Shown: in pieces, positions 22,888-35,808 of the stretch
Numbering within the stretch: the stretch's first letter is position 1
How the letters are laid out: the number at the start of each line of letters is the position of its first letter
From: Ophioderma brevispina
Lineage: Eukaryota; Echinodermata; Ophiuroidea; Amphilepidida; Ophiodermatidae
Direction of reading: 5' to 3'
Length of the DNA stretch: 64,000 nt
NCBI GenBank assembly: GCA_023653785.1
Contig: JAMKCH010079093.1
Coordinates: 79,501-143,500, forward strand
Notes under the pieces: generated by a model
Database searches by the model: none
Seen by the model: the letters and a program-made list of their open reading frames with translations, nothing else
What the model was told of the DNA's origin: nothing
Position numbers and translations under genes: made by a program

Positions 22888-25379
22888 GCATGGCTGTTAA
22901 ATGTAACGAGAGCAAGAATGAGATGACAATTATTAAAACGAGTGTGATGTTAAATGTATATAAATATATTCGCTTTGATTTTTTAATAAACCATGTATTG
23001 TAATGGGTTAAAAATAGCCACACGCAATGAAAAGGGCATATATATAATAACAAGTTTCATAATCAAAACTGTTGGCCGCGAGGAATATAACTTAATAAGT
23101 GTGCAGCTACACGAGACTGCTTAAAAATGCCAAGGAAAATTTTCTAAAGCAGATCACCTCTACAGGCGATTACAAAATGCCGTTAAACGGAACGTGTTAG
23201 TTCATTAATTAGACTCGATTTCTCCATCGGTCTTCTCCTACTTATGATTATTAATGATTTGGGAATCCTAATGCCTCAGCTGGTTTTGTTTGACATTTTA
23301 TTTTTCATTTTGATACAGAAATGTTTAAAGATGATAGATGATGTGTGAGATAGTTGATAGATGGAGGATTTAAGTTGTACTTTGAGTATGCTGAATAAAA
23401 TCCGAAACTGTATATCATACGACCAGTGTGCTTGGCTGCATAATCCATATACAACAACAATTTTATCACGTAACTCATAAATATTTTTAATACATCATCA
23501 ATAAAGTGAAGGATTAGTCATTTTATTTAGCAGATAAATTGAGGCACCAAACTGATGAAGTAGAGATAGCTTACGTGTCAGAAAATGATATTAAAAGAAG
23601 AGAAATTAAGATAGTGCCTCCAGCTATAAGATTATTCTTAACACACTGCCCATCACTGCTACTTATTTAGAAAAGGAATTGAAGAGAAACTTCACAGGAT
23701 GTAAAAGCTTATGTATTATTTGGAGAAATCCTGACTGTGAATAGTTAAACTACGTGCCAAATGAATTTGTTGACTAGGTGGTTGTTATTTACATTTATGT
23801 ATTGACGTCGCGACCTTTTCATCTTAAATAAAGGATCGCTGTCTCAATCTTGTATTCTTTACAGGCCTTTTATACATGACATATGCCATCATGAATTGCC
23901 ATATGCCATACCAAATATCTCATTCTTACGAAAAGCCATAGGGTTTTTCCTAGGCCTCTGGGTTCTGCTTAGGTCAACAAACCAGGTGTGTGACAGGTGT
24001 TCTTATATGCTCAATCAAACATATCCGACATACTTAAAGGTGTATTTGTCTACCTTTTGTCTGTTCAATTGTGAAATTCACATTCATGTTGTACTGTATT
24101 GTAAATAACATTTCGATACACAATCTAATAAGAAGAAAAGAAACGAATAACCTAGGGGATTTACTGCTCTGAAAACAGGGGGAATTGATCATTCGGTTTC
24201 TTGACATCCGCTGTTATGATTGTTACAATGGATTCAATAAAATATTTCCACAAAATATGCTTAGAAAACATTCAATTCTAAAAGAAGTTCGTTACACGTT
24301 ACACTTGCCAACCTTTGTCCTGAATTGCAGATGTATTTTCATTGTGTTTTCCCTCTAACGTTTTCCTCTATTCTCAATGTATCCACGCATGCCCTGTTTG
24401 TATGTGTGCGTTGTATGTAGGAATTTCGCATGTAGTAACTTTATAATACATTTGTTTATGCGGGGTTACTAAATATAAGCGCTGGCACAGTACGTAAATA
24501 TATATGAAGGTTTAACTTTTGCATATAGTTTGTATGTCGAGTTGTATATGGAGAGTCTGTTACCTTAAGTCCACAACCACACGTTTCTCATTTGCATATT
24601 GATTCAATGAATCACGTTTTCTTCATTATGTATCCCACAACTTAATAAACAACTTTTATAATTTGATTATTATTGACCCATTTACATATTCAATCAATAT
24701 GTAAATGAGTAGCGCGAGGTTATGAGCTGTTGTGAACTTAAAATTCGTTTGGTAACAAGCTCTTCATATGTATGCACGTATGAACATATTATAAGCATTC
24801 ACATGAATTTATGCATGAATGTATTCGCTGGCTTGGATATAAATATGCATGAGAGGTACTCACATACGACATTATACATGCATATACGTATGTATGCATT
24901 GGTACATAATGTTTTTGTCATGCACTATAGGTAATGATGCACTTCAATGAGTATTTCATATCGATCATGTTTGTATAGTTATGTCTCACTAACATCGCAA
25001 TACGACTTCGAAGTTCGATGCATTTGGTAGTAAAGACAAGCGGAATGCTTATAACATAATCAATTCCAGCCGGATGCCGACATCTAAAGTAAGTAACTAC
25101 GGAGTTAAGAAGTCTCATTTGTAAATACTTCACACAGTGTAAATTAACTTGAAGCTCTGAAACTCCTTCATAAGTATCTACATTGGGACGTGTTTTGTAT
25201 TGAATGTGTATGTACTTTTCTTTCTGGCTAAAAGTTCATCGGATTCTCTTACCACCATGCACCAGTGTATATACTCCGATAACGTTGTGGCTGCGCATTG
25301 AAAAGAAGTGTTTTGGACCTATTTGGATATGAGCAGGGTCAAAACAATTCGACCATTCAGCTACAAACTTGAATGAGTA
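22888..25379. other. Non-coding, no feature recognised
   Basis: About 2.5 kb of AT-rich sequence with only short open frames. It includes ATG- and CATA-rich stretches near 24760-24900 that are mild simple repeats. Confidence 0.5.
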
Positions 25380-26103
25380 TTATTATTATTAGTATTACAA
25401 AGCATTTATATGGCGCTCTACGGAGAACAGAGCGCCTTACAAAGTGACATATACAAAAGAAACAAGCAATAATACATAGGAACAAAGTAAAAACAAAAAG
25501 CAGCTAACATGAGGAAAACTCTCAATCGGATGAAGGAAATAAATAAGTTTTAAGCATCCGCTTGAAGACTGGAACCGACGCTGGCTCTCTGAGATCAACA
25601 GGGAGCTGATTCCATAACCGAGGCACACATATCATGAACGAGGAATCGCCAACCTTCTTTTGAGATTTAGGAATAAAGAGGCGAGTGAGATCAGACGAGG
25701 AACGCAATCAGTTTCTGAATCCATGTGGATCTTGACTTCTCTGCAAATGAATGAGCTCAGTGAGGTAATTGGGAACTACAGAGTGGAGACATTTAAAAAC
25801 ATACAACAAGATCTTATAGTTGATTCTCTGTTTAACTGATAGCCAGTGCAAAGCTTCTAACAATGGAGCCGAGGACTGATCCCTACCGCAGCTAAAAACG
25901 AGCCTCGCAGCCTTATTTTGCAAGCGCTGCAAACGTTTGAGATCATTTTCACGCCCACCTAGCAAGAGAGTATGGATACACATCCAAGATGAATCAATTT
26001 CATCAAACACGGTAAATTGCTGAACGAGTGAGACCTTTGAAAAATGTTGGACTAGAGTCATAGGACAATTTCTTAAAATGCGCTTTAACCCTAACACGAC
26101 CAA
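25380..26103 (-). pseudogene. LINE (jockey/CR1-type) 3' fragment, reverse transcriptase C-terminal region
   Basis: The minus-strand frame 26103-25522 encodes the end of a non-LTR retrotransposon polyprotein. Family-typical parts are LKRLQRLQNKAARLVFSC, LEALHWLSVKQRINYKILL, and PRLWNQLPVDLREP before a final FKRMLKTYLF. This region follows the polymerase palm and carries no catalytic residues. The frame is broken once by TGA at 25710-25708, between GFRN and LRSSS. The 3' end is preserved: a short UTR with GAGCGCC leads into an AAT-type tail at about 25380. It is 5'-truncated near 26103, as is common for LINE insertions. Confidence 0.85.
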
Positions 26104-26221
26104 AACTCGATAAAACTCAATGAGCTGAGGCTAGAAAATGCACTAAGTCCAAAAAGATGCGATGACGTCATCGTACCAACACTCATATGGGCACGAAATC
26201 GCTGGCCGGGCCAGCGACTCC

Positions 26222-26341
26222 CTCGTGGCTTGCCATCCCTGCTCATGGGAATGGTGCGCCGGAGACCCTGGGTTCGAATCCCGCCAAGGATGTGCAATCT
26301 TCTTTAGCTTCTATCGTTTTACCCCTTCCCTTCCTCTCTCT
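26222..26341 (+). repeat. SINE family D, copy 1
   Basis: Shares about 120 bp with 29312-29428: CGTGGCTTGCCATCCCTG, ATGGGAATGGTGCGCCGGAG, a B-box-like GGTTCGAATCC, then TACCCCTTCCCTTCCTCTCT. The B box suggests a tRNA-derived SINE. It lies next to the LINE fragment end. Confidence 0.7.
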
Positions 26342-26384
26342 TGAACTTCTAACAACTGCTGGTACAAAATAGCAAATGCACTTA

Positions 26385-26586
26385 CGAGGTTTAGAAAGCC
26401 GGGTGCATGCTTATGCAGCGGTAATGCAGTGAGAGCGCCAATGCCCAGCTGTGTTCAGGAATGTGACCGCATAAGTTCAAAGTTCACTCAATCGATGTCG
26501 GTCACATTCCTGAACACAGCTGGGCATGGGCGTTCTCGCTGTATTACCGCATCTGCATAAGCATACACCCGGTTTTCTAAACCTCG
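26385..26586. mobile_element. Hairpin MITE, 202 bp, TA-flanked
   Basis: Two arms of about 90 bp pair almost completely, from CGAGGTTTAGAAA through ATGCCCAGCTGTGTTCAGGA to GTGACCG, around a 25-bp loop. TA lies on each side (26383-26384 and 26587-26588). Confidence 0.85.
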
Positions 26587-26769
26587 TAACTGTCAGTATG
26601 CAAATAGGGGTTGGTTCAAAACGCAACCGCCTTTGTCGTCATACAATAATGAACAATTCTACGATAAATCGGAATCCCAAGTTGACTTATGAAGCGCAAA
26701 TCGAGAGTTTAAAAGAATTCCGAGTATAAAGCCATTGTTTTGTCATACAAAGGTAATGATACCTATTCT

Positions 26770-26975
26770 GCCATAAGATATCCCAGAGGATGTTTGAACC
26801 AATAATACATTGCAATGTGCCTATACTGTACTGTACTAAACACATGTCAGTACTTAGGGATAAAAGTATTCAAGAAGTTAAGAATAAGATGTGGGATCAC
26901 ATGACCTTATTGAGGTGAAATTTCGTAAAACTGGTGGATCGTGGGATGTACTCAATACACCCTCTGAGGATATTA
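26770..26975. repeat. Fragment related to the MITE at 59208
   Basis: Shares CATTGCAATGTGCCTATACTG, AGTACTTAGGGATAAA and ACTCAATACACCCTCTGAG, in the same order, with 59270-59580. The ends are diverged or missing. Confidence 0.7.
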
Positions 26976-27257
26976 TTAGCTATATATTTACAACAAATAA
27001 GCACACAAGTATCCTTTAATTTAAAAGAAATGGAAATAAAACCACCCCTTGGTCAAATGTGTTACAAAATACGTTGATAAGATAAAAGTTAACCAAAGCA
27101 CGTCTGGTTTCTTGAAAGGTGATAATTTCATTATCAGACTTGAGAAACAGACTTGGTTTGCCGCTGGGTGCCGTTGTTGACTAACAAAGAAGTACTTTGT
27201 AGATTTGAAGAGAGTATTAGTATTTAAACGTGATGCAAGTACCACGAATGGATCACT

Positions 27258-27613
27258 CGCTTCTATGAGATTTTGGGCCGTAATTATGCTCCAGGACCAT
27301 ATGGTCCAGGATCATATGGTCCTGGAGCATATTTGATTATGCTCCTGGACCATAAATAAAAATATGCTCCATGAACATACTTGAATATGCTGAATATGCT
27401 TCTGGAGCATATTTGAATACACAAATGGTCCAGGAGCAGTGGAGAAATATTCTAAGTTAAATACTTCTCCAGAAGAATATTATTTGCCATATGGTCCTGG
27501 AGCATGTTCATTCAAATTTGCAAATTTGACTTAGAATATTTCTCCAGATTACTTATGCTGCAGGACCATATGATCCTATACCATAATTTCGGGCCAAAAA
27601 TCTCATAGAAGCG
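27258..27613. mobile_element. MITE with nested ATATGGTCCTGGAGC palindromes
   Basis: A 356-bp element bounded by inverted CGCTTCTATGAGATTTT repeats. The flanking GATCACT (27251-27257) and GATCTCT (27614-27620) could be a slightly mutated target duplication. The interior is a scrambled array of ATGGTCCTGGAGCAT and its complement in alternating orientation. Confidence 0.8.
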
Positions 27614-27620
27614 GATCTCT

Positions 27621-29311
27621 CAAAGGTTGCGTTAATATTAAACTTGATTTGCTTAGGTATACGTTATACCACAACCACAAATAACCAAAGCCGTGAAACC
27701 GTTGCAAAGCACCAGTTCTGATTTAATTACGGCTTTTTCATCATCCAATTATTCCACTTGTCACAGAATAAGTATAAAAAGGATTTAACGTGAACACGTA
27801 ATTCGGTAAACTACTGGCTTACAGTTAAGTCTTGTACCGATAACAGTTGAAGGAGAAATGATCCCTCAGGCAGAAAGAGTCATTTAGCATGCAATTAGAA
27901 CAGCTCCAGGAAAAAAGAAAATAAAAGATACAAATTTAATACCTGATGAAATTACAATATCCTACAGAGTGATGTGGAAAACACCCCTGAAACGGGTCCT
28001 CCTTAACGTAGTGAGCGAACCTTTGACGGCGCCTTTATTCTTTTCACACATCATTAAGTCACCTTGGTGAATTTTGATGATTTTAGTCTCTAAAAAGCCG
28101 CGATAATGTTCCCAGAAAATATCCTATTTCATGCAGTTCCACTAAGCGCCTCTGATAGGTATAGATGAATATCTAATGACTAATGCAAAACTCACTTTCT
28201 GCTGCACTTGGGGTGCAGGAAATCCCCATTTCACCGACACCAGCGAGGAGTTTTACACTTGCTTAATCGGGTTATTAATTACAGTTCTATTTTTTCAGTA
28301 ATTTTTCATTTCTACAATCTATAATCGACACATACATTAAATTTCAGAAACAATCCATTTGGAATGCTCACTTTGGAAATCGCATATGAACTACCCCCAT
28401 ACGATATACGTGATTGATTGTCAACCGTAGGGCATACCTAATGCGAAACACAATTATTGCACTGCTTCTGGCATTTATGAATGATTTCCAACCACAACTT
28501 TTCCTCCCAAAAGCCTATTCATCAGTCATAAATGTGGTTAAGTAATTATGCTCGATTTCGACGAATTTCAATATGCAATGAGTAAAGTTGCGTTGATAGT
28601 TGACACTCAGCCATTAAAGAAGGTTATTCTTTCATCAGCTCCAGGTAACACAGAAAGATTCAAATCTATCAAATCATAGCTTTCGAATACCATTTAATCA
28701 TCAATTGCAAGAACCGATATCCACATATAAAAGTACGCAAGTTACAATCAATATAAACATACAAATTACGATATTTTGACAGGTACATTAAAAACATCAG
28801 CTTCCAACAAGGGCGGGCATTAAATCAAGATATGTAGTCTTAATGTCGGCGTTTGTGATGTCCAATTTAGTACCTGCTAATGTGCAATATAAGAGCAGAC
28901 CTTCAATCGAAATCTATAAAAGTGTCTTTGTGAGTAGTTGGATAGTTGTGCCAGAATTAAGTGACTTATTATTTGCATTTTGTCAGGAGTAATAGTTAAC
29001 CTTAGGAGCTTTCCAAACTATTAACCAAATACTTCTTACATATTATATAGTTAAAATTGTATTTCTTCTGATATAGTGGTCCAACTTTGGGGATATTGTG
29101 TGCACACAAACAATGTGCAGAGATAAAAAGATTTAAGGTGTACATTTCATATATATTTGTGTTTGAAATGCTTCTTGGTAATAATAATGAAGTGTTTCTA
29201 TACTTTATATCATATACGTTTGATAATGGCACACATTTATGTATACATGTAGGTATTTACATGCACATATATAACCAATGGCATTCCCACATATGCATAC
29301 AGGGTGAGTCC
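27621..29311. other. Non-coding, no feature recognised
   Basis: I see no gene. Part of it (about 27990-28530) recurs diverged at 31790-32340: both contain CACCTTGGTGAATTTT, and an AATGCNAAACACAATTATTG stretch followed by CTTCTGGCATT. Confidence 0.5.
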
Positions 29312-29428
29312 TTCGTGGCTTGCCATCCCTGGCTCATGGGAATGGTGCGCCGGAGGCCCCGGATTCGAATCCCACCAAGGAGGTGCAATCTATATCTTCT
29401 ATCTCTTACCCCTTCCCTTCCTCTCTGG
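29312..29428 (+). repeat. SINE family D, copy 2
   Basis: Matches 26222-26341 over its length, with GGATTCGAATCC as the B-box-like element and the same TACCCCTTCCCTTCCTCTCT ending. It lies in the same orientation as copy 1. Confidence 0.7.
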
Positions 29429-30561
29429 AAACCAAAAGGCTTTTAGGGTTATGGAAGCACAGCAATATCCAAAAGGAAATCGGGGTATTTACTGAGTGCA
29501 CAATATGCAGTCAGAACTTCCTATTGTTACCCTCTATACCGTTCCATACCTTTGTCAATCATAAAAATAATTTGAAAAACAATTTGATAGATTTATCAGT
29601 TGACAACCTTTTCAGGTAAAAAAGAATCTTACCATTATCACTGGCTTTTGCACCATAGAGATATCACTTAAATTAAACATAAAACATGTCAAACCCTATC
29701 ATTTTGGACAATGATTTGCTTAGTTGATCACAATTCATTTAATGGGATTCTGACTACTTGATTCTAAAGGCTGTAGCTCAGTCAATACCTAACTGATGTG
29801 AATGATCTTTGCAGCAAGTTTAAGCTAATGAGATAAGCTTTCCGTTGATACCAATATGTTGAGATAAATGTTTCTCAAAGACGGAAAATTGCGAACACAA
29901 TCAGGGTTCAGTGTTTTCTGACTCGCCCTGCATATATGAAGGTATTCTTTATAAATACGGCGTGTACGTGTGTTGTGTATCCCGAACTTCTCGTCTTGCT
30001 CTTTGGGTAGTGATGCACATCACTGAATATTTCATATTGATCAGTTTGATTGTTATGCCTCACTTAATCACGACATGCCTTCAGACTTTATGGGGTTCGC
30101 AATGGAAATAATGACCTGCTTGTATTAACCGTATCCGAAGTCAACTGGATGACAAGCGTTTGAAGTATGGCAGTACCAGTCGGTTGCCCATGCCTGTACG
30201 AATGACCTTAACTAATGGATTTCATTTTGAATTTAAACGACCGTTACTGCACACGTGGTTGTAAACTGCCATCAATTTTAAAGTACCTTCTACACTTACT
30301 ACATTTCTGTCAGATAAATGTTCAAACATCCCAGCCCCAAAATTTATTGTCATATTGATCAAATATTTGTGTGACTGACGAACACTATTTCTCAGTATCT
30401 TGCTAATTATCGGATATAAACATTGTCAATGGACAATGACCAATCCAAAGACGTGTGTGTGCCATACTAAACATAGAGATCGTGTACACCGGCGATGTGA
30501 TCTCTAGTTATGAGGAAGTCAGTATCAAACTTCACTTCTTAAAATCACCTAGGTTCACTTA

Positions 30562-30692
30562 AGCCCATGATATACTTCCAGTCGCAGCGAGCGATTGCAG
30601 TGCGCAATACCGGATTTTGACCTAAGATCAAGTGTCACGCATGCTCACGCGCAGAAATCGCTCGCTGCGACTGGAAAAGTATATCATGGGCT
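30562..30692. mobile_element. PIF/Harbinger-like MITE, 131 bp
   Basis: Terminal inverted repeats of about 35 bp begin AGCCCATGATATACTT and continue into CCAGTCGCAGCGAGCGATT. The 3-bp TTA is duplicated at each side (30559-30561 and 30693-30695), which suits the TWA target of the Harbinger superfamily. No coding sequence is present. Confidence 0.85.
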
Positions 30693-33600
30693 TTAAAGTT
30701 CAAGCATTGCAGCCGCATAAACTATCGTAATGCCTTTTGGATATGACGAACGCAAAAGTATAACAATGTAATTCCTGAAGATTGGTATCGAATATTGACT
30801 ATTTTGCAGATATTTACACAGGAAGCTCGCAATTATGAATCGGATTTTATATCACAATAAAATGTCAAAATATTTCAGGTATTCAACGGCAGATAAAAAT
30901 TAATACTCATATGAAAGCTTATGATGATGAGTTTCCATCAATGGAACACCAGAAATTTCCTTACTTAATAATATAATTTATTTGACAAAAAGGGTAGTGT
31001 ACTTCTGACTGGGGTTTGGAGGAAAATGTCGTTTTGCCTTATGCATTATACAGCGATAATCCTTAAAAATGCCCCCTTAGAACGGTACTCAATTTGCAGA
31101 TGGCGAACTGGCATTGCAATAAATAAGGAGGTTATATATATCAGTGCATTTACCAGTGCAGGGCCATTGTTTTTTGTGTGTGTGTACAGAGAGAGAGAGA
31201 ATCGAACTCTTCCGCAAATGGTCTATTCATATTGCTGCTAGTTCGAGGATCTTCCTGCAAATGATGAAACCGTGAAAGCGCGTACGGCTACGGAATTTAA
31301 GCAGTAGTAAATATTACACCGGCGTTAGTGAACTTGAAACACTAAAAGTCCGACAAGAGGTATATTCTGCATGTGTGTTGTGTGTAACACGTAAAAATAT
31401 AACCTTCTGTTGCATGGCGTAGGTTTTCAATAAGTAACACCAATAATCACTGTAGTTAGAATGCTTCTAACAGAAAAATCGCAAGTTGTTTCCCACGATA
31501 CTTGGTGGTTGAGCATGCGTGTATGCAGCGGGGACCAGGCTCTCACATCAGGTAGAGAACACGATATATCCATTTTCACACTGAATGGTAATAATAACTT
31601 GTTGATATAATGCGACAGTACAATTAATAGCAAAACCGGACATGTCAAACTTTGAAAAATAACTGACTGATTGTGTCTTTAAGTTTTGAGGCCCTGTTAA
31701 TGAAAGTAGCGGAAGACTGTCAGAAGTAAAGTATTGAACATAGGGCTTTGATTTAGCTATAGTGTTTGCTTTGCAGAATTGTTCATTATCGTGAAAACTC
31801 TACCCTACAGAAAATACCTTAAAACCATGCCGTTGTACGTGACGAGCGAATATTTTCCTCCGCTTTCGTATTTTTCATGTATCATTATCTCACCTTGGTG
31901 AATTTTCATGATTTTGTCCTTGAAAAAAATCCAAGGTAATGATCCCAGTCTCGGCAAATATTCAATTCCATCCACTTGCACAAACGCTTCTGATATGTAG
32001 GAAGAATATCTAATGACAAACGTAAACCACACGCAGTAATGTACTTGGGGTACTAAAAGGAAGCTAATTTTACCCATACCATTGAGAATTTACACACTGT
32101 TAAACGGCCTATTACTTACATTTTTCCCTTCAGTAATTCACTTTTCTATTATCAATACGGACATTAGACATCATGCATAATTCCATCTGAAATGTTCATT
32201 TTGAAAACCCACACGGCGAAAATTATCCCAATTCTATATTCCGTGATTGATTTTCAACGGGTAAGGTATACCTAATGCAAAACACAATTATTGTAATGCT
32301 TCTGGCATTCATGAATGATTTCTAGCAACAACTTTGCACACCAAATGGCTTTTAGTCTTGTACAAACTAACGTTATAATGCTAGTATACGGACTTTCCTG
32401 AATTCCGACGAGAGCAAATTTAGTTGAATTAGCCTATAATGTGTCAACTGAGGATTTCATGATTGCTTTTCTGCCGGCAGTTTATACGATGCCTCACTCA
32501 TATCAGTTTTTTTTAAATGGCTTCCTAAAACTGCAACTGCTGTTTCAAGAGCCGCTGACTGAAAGCTAAAGGTTAGCACGTTCAGACTTATTTGAATTCA
32601 TTTCTAATGATTAACATCAAAGTCTCACAGCAATCTGTAATTTGAAACACTTTTACGGGACAAAAATGGGATTTGTGCATTCTACCTATAAACAATTAAA
32701 GTTACATTTTCATTGTTCTTTAAAATTGGGTGGAAAAGTCTGCATTGGTGACGCTCATTGGATCTCTAATCCTTCTCAAGCTTTTTAGACATACTATTTA
32801 CTTTCTACACTCGTTACGAGGTTTGTAGTCAAACATTTGACAAGAACATAGTCGAGTTTCTGGTCAAGTCAAGACTTCCGGTCAAATCTGCAATATTTTC
32901 CAGTCAAATCTGATCAGAAAAACTCATAAGGTCATATTTCAAGGTCAATAAACCTTGTTTATTTTCCAAAAAAAAAAAACAAAAAAAACATGAACTGATT
33001 GAAACTACTTCTTTCGCATAAAATGAAATATTTCACTAATTGTAAGTGTCCTCCTTCAGTTCTTCAAAAGAACGCGTTTTTAAAGCGATTTTTTCCACAG
33101 ATTTGTTTGTTGAACAAAATAAGTTGCCGCAAGATTTCTCCGCAACACAGCGCGCGGCAAAACAAGCTCGCGGGAGTTTTAAGACACGCTTTTTATCATA
33201 CACAAATCCGGACAATATTATGGTTTACTCAGCTGATAATCATTACAAAGAGAACAAAGAATCTATGCTGATTTCATTCAAATATAACCATGAAAATAAA
33301 ATTATTTTGATTTGAAAACTGGTATATTTAAAAAGAAAGTTTTCAATACAATTACAATACCGCGGTATTTACAAGCGAGCCTTCTAGTTCGGGTTTTATT
33401 GTAAAACCAAGTGCCTCTAGTTGAAACTTGCTTTGATTTGTTCAATGTTATTCTGAGTGACTCGAGTCATCTGGCCATGTGATGGCTACAAACTGTGTTT
33501 GATGAGTTCTTACTCGTCGAGCAGGTGGTGTTACTGAGTGGCTTGGGAGTGACAACAGCCGGGAGGTTTTTCTGCCAAAAAATGCTTGGGCTCTGACACC

Positions 33601-34761
33601 GATATTGTCCACGGATTTCCGTTTTTAGGTCAATCCGTTGAACACCTACTCGACAAATTGCGTGTCAGTAACACGGAAATCTTGATGCCATGTCTCCGAC
33701 ACCGTGTAAGCCTCTTAAGAGCTCTTAAAATGATTTTAAATGGTAACAGACTGGCGAAAAATAAAATGGGTGTAAATTTAATGAAGCACCTGGCACTGGA
33801 AACACATAATCGATTACTAGTTACTTTCGTTCATAATCAATATAATGAATGTTCGCATTTTATCGGTATGGAAGAGCTAGCCCATTTTAAAATAACACAA
33901 GGATTTTCGGTCTGTATACTTTGTAATGTAAATACCTTGCATTAGAACAACGGATGACTGGTGCAGTTTTAATTGACAAATTTATACTGAATCATTTATT
34001 TATGTACAGATTTAAAAAAACACCAGGATTATCTATTGCATTTGATAAACAGGAATGACCCAATAAAATTCTTTACAAAATGCTAACCATGTAAGAGTTC
34101 CGGCGGGTACAATCTTCAAACAATGATTACTTTAGATAGGGAGACATACGACTAGGCTTCCATGCCCCGTCTTCTCACACACCTTGTCTCCTTTTAGTAT
34201 TTTTTCATCAGCAGTGCTGGCATGATATATTAATTTGTTTCTCATTTTTTTATCGGGGATACCTGCAGCGTATGAAAAACGTTATCAAGTTAAAACAGGT
34301 TAAAATTACCAAATCATATACTTGCCCTAAAACTTTCTGAAAAGCTGTTGCCATGTTTTTAATTATGATATCATTTATACTGCATGGGACATATTGGGGT
34401 GTTTCAATTACTTACATCGCCCAACCTGAAATAGATTTTTTTTTTTCAAACAACAGTGAGAATTTCTTCAGCAAGGGTTGACGGCAAGTACAAGACTAAG
34501 AAGAAAGATGGAAAATATGGAAAAATATGGAAATCTTCAAAAGAATTATTGCCATCTTTGTATTTGAATTTTACAAGCTTGCCCACAAAGTAAATGAACA
34601 TATTGCTGCTTCACTTCGATCATCTAAACATTGTTTTGATAATACAAACTTTAAAAATTAAGAAAAAACAAGAAAAAACACCTCGCAACACATCTAAAGC
34701 GCCTTGGTCAAACAATGAAAAAAATAACATCCACAAAATGCATAGTATAAAGATCTTCTTC

Positions 34762-35410
34762 TTAGTGTGTCCAAACACAGTGATTTTTTTTTTTCCTCAA
34801 AATATGATCCAGACAGAGATGAGTACAACGTCTGGCGCTTAACTGAATTCCGCAAGGTCCTTGTCTGTGCATTGTTGCTCCAACAGTGGGCAGACCAAGA
34901 AATTTCCATTGTCTGTGTGCTGTTCCACAACCACAGGTAATTTCTGATCTGAGTCCAGGTAGCCCCAACTTCTGCAAGGAAACCTTAGATCGGCCTATTC
35001 TGGTTCTCAATCTGTTGAGGCATCGCCATTCAGACAATGAGGAGTCAGCTCTAGTTGGAAGATGCTCATCCAGGTTCAATACCAATAGATGTTACTTGGT
35101 TGAAAGCTAGTCTTTCTTTCCACAATGCGACTCTCCTAAACTCCTTAGAGACTGATTCAAGAGGTTGGACATTGCTTAAGAAACTCTCTTTGGATTTAAG
35201 GCGGTTGGCAGCAGGTCTCTGTCCGGACATAGGGTGCTTCACATTAGATACATGCCAGCTACGCTCTTGCATGCTCGCAACACTACGACGGGTGTCTGGT
35301 TGAGCAATTCCTGCTAGGATGAAAGTTCTCCGTTGGTGTTGGACAAAGACATCCTGTGATAAGCCATGCCAAGGAGCTTGACCCAGCTTTAAATGCCTCC
35401 TGCTTATCAT
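34762..35410 (-). pseudogene. LINE reverse-transcriptase 3' fragment, minus arm (unit 1)
   Basis: Broken frames encode pieces of a non-LTR retrotransposon C-terminus: ILAGIAQPDTRRSVAS, MSGQRPAANRLKSKESFL, then LNRLRTRIGRSK and a CGCGTAHRQW segment. The latter corresponds to the intact zinc-knuckle-like CGCGTAQQTMEHLLICPLL of unit 2. Small indels shift the frame, so it cannot encode a working protein. It faces the plus-strand fragment that starts at about 35390. Confidence 0.82.
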
Positions 35411-35808
35411 AGGATGCCTTCGTCCAGCACCGACTTATACATCCTAGCAGGAATTGCCCCACCAAACATCCGTCGAAGTGTAGCGAGCATGTATGAACGT
35501 AGCTGTCAAGTACCAAATGTGAACCAAGTAACATCTATTCTATTGAACCCGGTGGAAATCTTCCACCTGCAGCTGACTCCTCATGGGCTGAATGGCGGCG
35601 ATGTCTCAACAGATTGAGAACCTATGTCGGTCGATCTAAGGTTTTCCTGCAAAAATGGGGCTACCTGGAAGCAGATCAGGATTCTGTTTGTCTCTGTGGA
35701 ACAGCACCACAGACAATGGAACATCTCTTGGTCTGCCCACTGTTGGAGCAACCATGCAAGAAAAGGCCCTTGTCGAATTCATTGAAGCAGCCAGAGCGAT
35801 TTTTATGA
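35390..35808 (+). pseudogene. LINE reverse-transcriptase 3' fragment, plus arm (unit 1)
   Basis: Encodes in broken frames the same region as the minus arm: HRMPSSSTDLYILAGIAPP and NIRRSVASMYERSCQV, then RTYVGRSKVFLQKWGYL and CLCGTAPQTMEHLLVCPLL. A segment matching MSGQRPAANRLKS is deleted. Together with the minus arm it makes an inverted repeat of about 0.4 kb per arm with almost no loop. Confidence 0.82.

Larger units (their letters stand above)
27990..32340. repeat. Diverged dispersed repeat pair (about 27990-28530 and 31790-32340)
   Basis: The two stretches align in the same order over roughly 0.5 kb with many substitutions: the CACCTTGGTGAATTTT stretch, GCCTCTGATA/GCTTCTGATA, TTGGGGT, and a run from GATTGATTNTCAACNG to CTTCTGGCATTNATGAATGA. 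It is an old repeat or duplication with no coding content that I recognise. Confidence 0.65.

Noticed and set aside
33586..33945. Open frame of about 119 codons, also present in the second unit (43451-43702), as a conserved gene
   Set aside because: It has no ATG (it opens with TTG). The second copy is frameshifted. In the shared part I count about three amino-acid changes against two silent ones, so there is no sign of selection on protein.
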